Positions 42,017 to 47,471 of a stretch of 47,471 nucleotides of DNA are shown piece after piece; positions within the stretch are counted from its first letter, which is position 1; each line of letters starts with the position of its first letter. The notes below the pieces were generated by a model. The model was given only the letters and a program-made list of their open reading frames with translations, made no database searches and was not told the DNA's origin. The stretch spans positions 1-47,471 of the forward strand of contig NZ_JAUPED010000021.1 in NCBI RefSeq assembly GCF_030552475.1. The letters are read 5' to 3'. This DNA is from Mariniflexile sp. AS56 (GTDB lineage: Bacteria; Bacteroidota; Bacteroidia; Flavobacteriales; Flavobacteriaceae). A program made the translations under genes and the position numbers.

Positions 42017-42024
42017 TAACTTTG
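42017..42024 (+). promoter_or_regulatory. Putative -7 box of the pirin gene
   Basis: TAACTTTG matches TAnnTTTG and lies about 104 bases upstream of the pirin start. No TTG -33 element lies at the usual distance. An activator such as the adjacent Crp/Fnr regulator could compensate, but no clear palindrome is seen. Confidence 0.45.
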
Positions 42025-42127
42025 TATTATTAAAATTTAGAACCATGAAACTTCTGAAACAAACTCTTGAATATTAAGAGAATGATGCTAAGAAAGTAAC
42101 ATGTGTTCACTAAAAAATTATAAACAC

Positions 42128-43006
42128 ATGAAAACAAAAACTGTAGAATTAGTAGCCGCACCACCATCACCACATTTTGTAGGCGATGGTTTTAGAGTAC
42201 ACAATTTTATACCTGGCGGCTTTCGAATGGATATGAAACGAATGGATCCGTTTATTATGATGGATTATAATTCTAAATATGTATTTCCACCCGCAACCAA
42301 ACCCAAAGGCGTTGGGGTACACCCACACCGAGGTTTTGAAACAGTTACTATTGCCTACAAAGGCAGAGTGGCTCACCACGATAGTGGCGGCGGTGGCGGT
42401 GTTATTGGTGAAGGCGATATCCAATGGATGACGGCTGCAAGTGGCGTACTCCATAAAGAATACCACGAGGAGGCATGGAGTAAAAAAGGAGGCGAATTTC
42501 AAATGGTACAACTTTGGGTAAACCTTCCTAAAAAGGACAAAATGAGTCCGCCAAAATACCAAGCCATTAAATACGACACCATTAACCGCGTCGCATTAGA
42601 AAATAATGCAGGCACTATCGAAGTTATTGCAGGCGAATACCAAGGCACATTAGGTGTTGCTTCCACTTTTTCTCCTGTAAACATGATGAATGCCAAATTG
42701 AAAAAAGGAGGTAAAGCGAGTTTCCAGTTTCCTGCAAACTTCAACACCGTATTATTAGCTATTGAAGGAAGTTTTATAATAAATGGAACCGAACAAGTAC
42801 CTACCGACCATTTAGCTTTAATGGCCAATGATGGCGACCAATTTGAAGTAGAAGCTAGTGAAGACTCGGTAATATTGGTACTTAGTGGAGAACCGTTAAA
42901 CGAACCTATTGCTGCACAAGGACCTTTTGTTATGAATACCAGAGAAGAGATTGCTGAAGCTATAGACGATTACAATCTTGGTAAATTTGGGCATTTGGAA
43001 GATTAA
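42128..43006 (+). CDS. Pirin family protein
   Basis: I start at ATG 42128 (MKTKTVELVAAPPSPHFVGD), 292 residues; an earlier start at 42101 adds nine atypical residues. The cupin metal site is HPHRGFETVTI with a second set in HHDSGGGGGVIGEGDIQWMTA and GVLHKEYH. Pirins bind iron; some oxidise flavonols such as quercetin, others regulate. The N-terminal cupin is typical, the C-terminal one (GAEQ-like, about 200-290) more divergent. A terminator follows at 43081-43115. Confidence 0.93.
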   Translation: MKTKTVELVAAPPSPHFVGDGFRVHNFIPGGFRMDMKRMDPFIMMDYNSKYVFPPATKPKGVGVHPHRGFETVTIAYKGRVAHHDSGGGGGVIGEGDIQWMTAASGVLHKEYHEEAWSKKGGEFQMVQLWVNLPKKDKMSPPKYQAIKYDTINRVALENNAGTIEVIAGEYQGTLGVASTFSPVNMMNAKLKKGGKASFQFPANFNTVLLAIEGSFIINGTEQVPTDHLALMANDGDQFEVEASEDSVILVLSGEPLNEPIAAQGPFVMNTREEIAEAIDDYNLGKFGHLED

Positions 43007-43080
43007 GTCCTAAAGCAATCGTGTGACACCTTCATAACACAATCGTACTTGAATGTGTGAAAATTAGAATTAAATTAGAA

Positions 43081-43119
43081 ACTTGGAGTACACTTATAAT
43101 TTGGTGTACCCAAGTTTTT
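43081..43119. terminator. Terminator between pirin and TonB receptor
   Basis: ACTTGGAGTACAC (43081-43093) pairs with GTGTACCCAAGT (43104-43115) with one bulge and is followed by TTTT. It lies between convergent genes and serves pirin on the plus strand. Confidence 0.72.
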
Positions 43120-43157
43120 GAGTTTAAAAAGGAGCTTCATTAGGAAACAATACCTGG

Positions 43158-45311
43158 CTACAAATTATCCAATTGGTTGCTCTTTTTATCTTCACTGATA
43201 GTCCAAAAGAAACCTACAAAAAAGAATTGATCGGCAGCGGGTTGTAAAGCACGTCGGTTAAAATGCCCATTCCCATCGGGCGTATTCGCATATTGGTAGC
43301 CATTAATATTTTTAAAACCCAACACGTTATTTACTGAAGCATATAGAATTTTTTGCGGACTAATTAAATACGCCCAATTCACACTCAAGCTATTATAAGC
43401 TTTTGTTTTTTGGTTCAAAAATCCCGTTTCGTTGGGGTTGGTATACGTTCTACCCGATGCCAAAGCGTAACTAAAACCTACTTGACTGCGCCAATCATTA
43501 ATCCAATATTTCCCAACAACTGATAAGTTATGTGTATTTGCGAAATTGGGCTGTGCCTTTGTTGGGTAGTTTTTATAATCGCGCTCGGTATCTAAAAACG
43601 AATAACTCAACCAATAATCAATATTTTTAATGCTTTTACTATCGCGGTAAAAGAAGTCGACACCCCGTGCAAACCCAAACCCCTTGTTGTTATAGTTGCT
43701 GTTGAAATTGGCAAAATCGCTATCATATTTTACCAAATTATTATAGTTTTTATAATAAGCTTCTGCTCTAAATAGTTTTCTATCGGCATTATATTGATAA
43801 TTCACTATAAAATGCGAGGTATTTTGTGCTTTTAAATCTTGATTGAATTTTAAAATATCACGCGATGGGTTTTGATAAAAGTTACCATAAGCCAGCGATA
43901 CTTGGCTTTTACCAGATGTTTTGTAGGCCAAAGACAGTCGCGGTGCTATGCTAAACGCTTCAAACAACTGGCTATATTCTGCACGTACACCTGTTTTAAA
44001 CGCGAGCTTTTTAGAAATAAAGATATCAGCTTCTGTAAACGCCGCCACCAGATTAGAATCATACCCGTAGTTAGCGTTATTTATAGAACCATTGCTGTAG
44101 TTTTCCTTGAAATTGGTAGCGAAGTATTCCGCGCCAAAATAAAGCTTAAAACGATTGCTTATTCGGTTTTTGAATTTTAGTTTGGTATGTACCGAGTTTT
44201 CTTCATCTGCAATAGTACTATCAACGATGCCTAAATCATTATTCCCATGAGTAAAACTGATGCCTCCAAAATAGGACCAATTAGCATTTATACTCCCTTC
44301 ATACGAACTATTCAAATAGAAATTTTTATTCTTCAATTTAAAATGAACACCCGCTTCTTCATTTATATCTTCTTGAGTTAATTCAAACTGAGTCACATCA
44401 AAAGCACCATACAATTTAAACAACCCGCTACTTGTTTTTTTTCGAAACACGGTTTCACCAGATAGCGTTTCGAAAGGTTTCAACCAATCATTCCGACTCG
44501 TAAACACAGCATTATAAGGTGCCAAGTTGATATAAGACACATTAAAACTCAACGAACTTTTGTCCCATTTATGGGTATTCCCCAAACTTCCACCTACACT
44601 CATTACGCCAATATCCGTTTTCTCTTGATCGGGTTCATCAATGGTATTTAAAAGCAATACACTGGAAAGCGCTTGACCAAATTCAGCCGAATACCCACCT
44701 GTCGAGAAGGTAATACCATCGAACAAAAATGGGGAATAGCGTCCACGGGTTGGTGCATTATTGGTGGTGGGCGTATAAGGCGTAAACACCCGAATGCCAT
44801 CAATAAAAATTTGTGTTTCGTCGGCATCACCACCACGCACAAACAATCTGCCATCTTCGGCAACCGTGGTCGTTCCTGGTAAGGTTTGCAAAGCCCCCAC
44901 AAAATCGCCCAAAGCACTAGCGGTTGTTACCACATCCATAGGTTTCAATACTGTTACTTTACTGGTATCGCCTGCCGAAAAGGTTCTTGCCGATAGTACC
45001 ACAGCGTCCAAAGCATTCACATCTTCACGCAGCTTCACATGTACATTTTGCATATAAGAAATAGCTCCTAGCATGGTAAATGTTTCAAAAGACATAAAAG
45101 AAACAATTAATGTTTGCGTTCCTGTTTGTGTTGTTATAAATGAAAATGTGCCATTCTCACCACTCGTGCTCCCATCATAAGTGCCTTCCAAATAAATATT
45201 TGCACCAGGTATGGGCATGCCTTTTGCATCGGTCACTTTTCCGTTAATGGTTGTTTGTGCGCTTAAATTCAAACTCAATAAAATAACAAGACTTGTAATT
45301 AGTTTTTGCAT
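43158..45311 (-). CDS. TonB-dependent outer-membrane receptor
   Basis: I start at ATG 45311 (MQKLITSLVILLSLNLSAQT), 717 residues; an ATG at 45341 would place ten basic residues before the signal. Domains: signal peptide (1-18), carboxypeptidase-like regulatory domain (about 20-95; INGKVTDAKGMPIPGANIYL), plug (about 105-240; DGRLFVRGGDADETQIFIDG) and a beta-barrel. No SusD-like partner is adjacent, so it is more likely for a small ligand or siderophore than a glycan. The ligand cannot be inferred. Confidence 0.9.
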   Translation of the reverse strand: MQKLITSLVILLSLNLSAQTTINGKVTDAKGMPIPGANIYLEGTYDGSTSGENGTFSFITTQTGTQTLIVSFMSFETFTMLGAISYMQNVHVKLREDVNALDAVVLSARTFSAGDTSKVTVLKPMDVVTTASALGDFVGALQTLPGTTTVAEDGRLFVRGGDADETQIFIDGIRVFTPYTPTTNNAPTRGRYSPFLFDGITFSTGGYSAEFGQALSSVLLLNTIDEPDQEKTDIGVMSVGGSLGNTHKWDKSSLSFNVSYINLAPYNAVFTSRNDWLKPFETLSGETVFRKKTSSGLFKLYGAFDVTQFELTQEDINEEAGVHFKLKNKNFYLNSSYEGSINANWSYFGGISFTHGNNDLGIVDSTIADEENSVHTKLKFKNRISNRFKLYFGAEYFATNFKENYSNGSINNANYGYDSNLVAAFTEADIFISKKLAFKTGVRAEYSQLFEAFSIAPRLSLAYKTSGKSQVSLAYGNFYQNPSRDILKFNQDLKAQNTSHFIVNYQYNADRKLFRAEAYYKNYNNLVKYDSDFANFNSNYNNKGFGFARGVDFFYRDSKSIKNIDYWLSYSFLDTERDYKNYPTKAQPNFANTHNLSVVGKYWINDWRSQVGFSYALASGRTYTNPNETGFLNQKTKAYNSLSVNWAYLISPQKILYASVNNVLGFKNINGYQYANTPDGNGHFNRRALQPAADQFFFVGFFWTISEDKKSNQLDNL

Positions 45312-45341
45312 GATTTTGGTTCTTCGGTTTCTTCCATACAA

Positions 45342-45803
45342 ATTTGAAACAAAAGGAATGGCTTTAAAATTTTAGATAACCGAACTGTTAAATTAGGAGG
45401 ACGAACAGTTATTTTAATGAAACCATACATAAAAAATGAAGCCAGTTTACAGATTATTTCCTACCTCCTTTCCGTCTCCTTTTCACTTAATATATTTTTC
45501 CTATATTAGCCTATCTAAATACCGTATTTTTAATAAAAACGCCGTCATAGATTTTATCTATACCAATACATTAAACAAATACTATCCAAATAGTTAAATA
45601 ACTCAACTAAAGTTTTTATTTAACCTCAACACAAAACAGACAAAACCATAAAACGACTACTATACCGTTCATTTAGACTTCTAAAAAAGTAAAAAAAAGC
45701 CTCTTAATTTAGCGCCATTTTAAATCACTTTTTAAAATTCTTCACACCCTACTGTAACATTTCAAAACTTTAAGCTACTTATAATAATAACTAATCCACC
45801 GAT
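45342..45803. other. Intergenic region between the receptor and the sigma factor
   Basis: This 462-base AT-rich stretch separates divergent genes. I see no coding frame, no strong hairpin and no clear TAnnTTTG box on either strand. The promoter of the sigma gene should lie here; an ECF-type promoter could escape a motif search by eye. Confidence 0.5.
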
Positions 45804-46298
45804 TTGAATAAAGAACTAGAACATAGTTTTGTTGAATTGCTTGAAGCGCATCAAAACATCATACATAAAGTATGTCGTTTGTACACCAATAATTACGATG
45901 CACATAACGATTTGTTTCAAGAAATAACCATACAACTTTGGAAAGCGTACCCAAAGTTTCGTGGCGATGCCAAGTTTAGTACTTGGATGTATCGAGTAGG
46001 ATTAAATACCGCCATAACGCTTTACCGAAAATCGAAACGTAGCATAAACACACAAGATTTTCAAGGTGTAGAATTTAAAATATCCGTAGAAGCTTATGAC
46101 GACACAGAAGAACAACAACTTAAAGTATTATATAAAGCAGTACATCAACTCAACGATATAGAAAAAGCCCTGGTGTTTCTATATCTAGAAGACAAAAATT
46201 ACAGTGAAATTAGTGAGACCATGGGTATTAGCGAAGTCAATGCCAGAGTGAAAATGAACCGAATTAAAAACAAGCTAAAAACCATTCTAAATCCCTAA
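45804..46298 (+). CDS. RNA polymerase sigma factor, ECF-type (TTG start)
   Basis: The 164-residue protein has region 2 (about 15-80; LFQEITIQLWKAYPKFRGDAKFSTWMYRVGLNTAI) and region 4 (about 110-160; KALVFLYLEDKNYSEISETMGISEVNARVKMNRIKNKLK) with no N-terminal extension. This is the ECF sigma layout. The start must be TTG 45804, as no ATG occurs nearby in frame. The next gene starts 4 bases after its stop and is the probable anti-sigma or membrane partner. Confidence 0.9.
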   Translation: MNKELEHSFVELLEAHQNIIHKVCRLYTNNYDAHNDLFQEITIQLWKAYPKFRGDAKFSTWMYRVGLNTAITLYRKSKRSINTQDFQGVEFKISVEAYDDTEEQQLKVLYKAVHQLNDIEKALVFLYLEDKNYSEISETMGISEVNARVKMNRIKNKLKTILNP

Positions 46299-46302
46299 GG
46301 CA

Positions 46303-46938
46303 ATGGACGAATTAGACATCTTAAAAAAAGACTGGAACAAAGAAAAGCCAGAACATAAAAAATTATCTACCCAAGATATATACCCCATGTTACATAAAAA
46401 ATCGTCCTCCATTGCGAAGACCCTTTTTTACATTAGCATTGCCGAATTGGTGTTTTGGATTTTAATAAGCATCATCCCTTATTTCACATCCAATAGCTAC
46501 AAAGAACGCTTAGACGCCATTTACACCAACGATTACGTGTTTGGAGCACTAACCGTATTTAGCTACACCATCATTCTGTTATTTATCTACCTACTGTTTA
46601 AATCGCATCAAGCCATTTCTGTAACAGATAATGCTAAAAAACTCATGGAAAGTATTTTAAAAACCCGAAAGGTTATAAAATACTATGTTATCTATAATTT
46701 AGCGATGGCCTTTGTTTCTATGGTATTAGGCACCTATTTCGCCATCATACACAGCCCAGAATTAACCGACACCATCTCGCATTTCAGTGATAAACAAAAA
46801 CTAGTTGCTTTTGCTATAATTACAGGCTGTACCGCGGTATTTATATTCGTAATCTGGTTGTTTTACAAACTCCTTTATGGCTTTCTACTTAAACGCCTAA
46901 ACCGAAATTATAAAGAATTAAAAAAGCTGGAAGTTTAA
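46303..46938 (+). CDS. Four-helix membrane protein, possible anti-sigma partner
   Basis: The 211-residue protein has a short cytoplasmic N-terminus (DELDILKKDWNKEKPEHKKL) and four membrane helices (about 40-65, 80-102, 126-148 and 163-188). The ending is basic (FLLKRLNRNYKELKKLEV). It is coupled to the sigma gene by a 4-base gap, so a regulatory role is likely. No ZAS or Asp-rich anti-sigma motif is visible. Repeats begin 10 bases after its stop. Confidence 0.6.
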   Translation: MDELDILKKDWNKEKPEHKKLSTQDIYPMLHKKSSSIAKTLFYISIAELVFWILISIIPYFTSNSYKERLDAIYTNDYVFGALTVFSYTIILLFIYLLFKSHQAISVTDNAKKLMESILKTRKVIKYYVIYNLAMAFVSMVLGTYFAIIHSPELTDTISHFSDKQKLVAFAIITGCTAVFIFVIWLFYKLLYGFLLKRLNRNYKELKKLEV

Positions 46939-46947
46939 TTAGGAGTT

Positions 46948-47041
46948 GGGCGTTACCACAAGGGTCGGGCTTTCCGCTACAAGTCCGCGCTCCCCCAAAA
47001 AAGCGGGGTCGCTGTGGGCTTTCCGCTGCAATCCCTAACGC
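46948..47041. repeat. Dispersed repeat R1, copy c
   Basis: The ends match copies a and b: GGGCGTTACCACAAGGGTC at the left and CAATCCCTAACGC at the right. The centre (94 bases in all) repeats part of its own left arm (GGGCTTTCCGCT twice) and carries a CCCC/GGGG hairpin. Confidence 0.85.
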
Positions 47042-47072
47042 ATAAAGAAGGTAACTAAAACGTTTTTCAGAA

Positions 47073-47471
47073 CGTTATAACGAAGCACGAAGCCATCTCA
47101 TCATATTTATTCAAAATATAATATTAACTCAAAATAAACAGATTGCTTCAGTCGTGCCTCCTTCACAATGACCTGAAGTTTGACACGCAACGTCATGGCG
47201 AGGCACGAAGCCATCTCATGATATTCCGTTCAAAATAAATAAGCAACTCAAAATAAATAGATTGCTTCATTCGTACCTCCTTCGCAATGACCTGAAGTTC
47301 GATGCGCAACGTCATGGCGAGGCACGAAGCCATCTCATGATATTCAGTTCAAAGTAAATAAGCAACTCAAAATAAACAGATTGCTTCAGTCGTGCCTCCT
47401 TCGCAATGACCTGAAGTTCGATGCGCAACGTCATGGCGAGGCACGAAGCCATCTCATGATATTCAGTTCAA
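47073..47471. repeat. 119-bp tandem array of R2-like palindromic units (continues past the window)
   Basis: Units begin at 47073 (diverged, 118 bases), 47191, 47310 and 47429. The last three start CGTCATGGCGAGGCACGAAG and repeat every 119 bases. Each unit has a second part (TTGCTTCAGTCGTGCCTCCTT then GCAATGAC) that is nearly complementary to its start, so it can fold into a long hairpin. The termini relate to R2 in the trp operon (CGTCATT-GAGG and GCAATGACG). The fourth unit is cut by the window end. No start codon frame is credible. Confidence 0.88.

Noticed and set aside
42045-42077. Ten-codon frame between the pirin -7 box and pirin
   Set aside because: Too short, no repeated codon for a regulated amino acid and no terminator after it, so not a convincing leader peptide.
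42167-42828. Minus-strand open frames inside pirin
   Set aside because: Opposite strand of a conserved gene; compositions follow from its codons.
43872-45057. Open frames inside the second TonB receptor (both strands)
   Set aside because: They overlap the plug and barrel of a clear receptor and show no domain of their own.
47073-47471. CRISPR-like array
   Set aside because: Units are 119 bases and similar over their whole length, with no unique spacers and no cas genes; it is a tandem repeat.

Overview
The window looks like a chromosomal stretch of a Flavobacteriaceae member (Bacteroidota), probably marine. It is AT-rich and its genes lack Shine-Dalgarno-like leaders. Several promoters fit the Bacteroidota form (TTG, a spacer of about 19-21 bases, then TAnnTTTG). 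Two secreted proteins end in type IX secretion (Por) sorting domains, and there are TonB-dependent receptors, 2TM-domain proteins, a PL6 alginate-lyase-like enzyme and a LETM1-related protein. Protein family calls come from reading motifs; no database search was run.

Layout. 1-2364: the end of an endonuclease/exonuclease/phosphatase gene, a small coiled-coil membrane protein, a rhodanese and two thioredoxin-fold proteins. 2487-9676: a complete tryptophan operon, trpL-E-G-D-C-F-B-A, with a ribosome-mediated attenuator in front (leader peptide with three Trp codons, antiterminator, terminator). Five of its intergenic gaps hold dispersed repeats of two families, and one family also lies inside and at the end of the trpF reading frame. 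9684-10973: a type II NADH dehydrogenase, possibly read through from trpA. 11015-12308 and 21341-26395: two copies of a split DUF4331 gene pair; the second copy is followed by a TPR lipoprotein and a TonB-dependent receptor with a histidine-rich plug. 12705-17386: a SIMPL protein and two T9SS-exported polysaccharide-lyase-like enzymes that share an operator-like palindrome. 17464-20092: trmL, an EF-hand protein and a helicase/DUF6500-like/VF530 operon. 20521-21180: a decayed O-methyltransferase.

26549-30355: a LETM1-related protein, a second-type lpxD with a TTG start, and a GNAT-nitrilase fusion. 30689-32323: a small accessory patch with an Abi/HEPN protein, a possible small RNA and a broken unrecognised gene. 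32448-37442: an NTF2-like lipoprotein, then a TetR regulator with a carboxymuconolactone-decarboxylase-like protein, EthD, DsbA/FrnE, a HAD dehalogenase and an MBL hydrolase. The same 19-bp operator lies in front of tetR and of the next gene, so this is probably a self-controlled stress or detoxification cassette. 37450-39997: a LytTR two-component system whose kinase carries a C-terminal 2TM domain. 40101-45311: small secreted proteins, a Crp/Fnr regulator, pirin and a second TonB receptor. 45804-46938: an ECF sigma factor with a membrane protein partner. 46939-47471: only repeats, one copy of family R1 and then a 119-bp tandem array of R2-like palindromes that runs off the window.

No tRNA, rRNA, CRISPR array, transposase or integrase was found. 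The most informative signals are the trp attenuator, the repeats that have entered trpF, the paired TetR and lyase operators, and the DUF4331/TPR/TonB locus.
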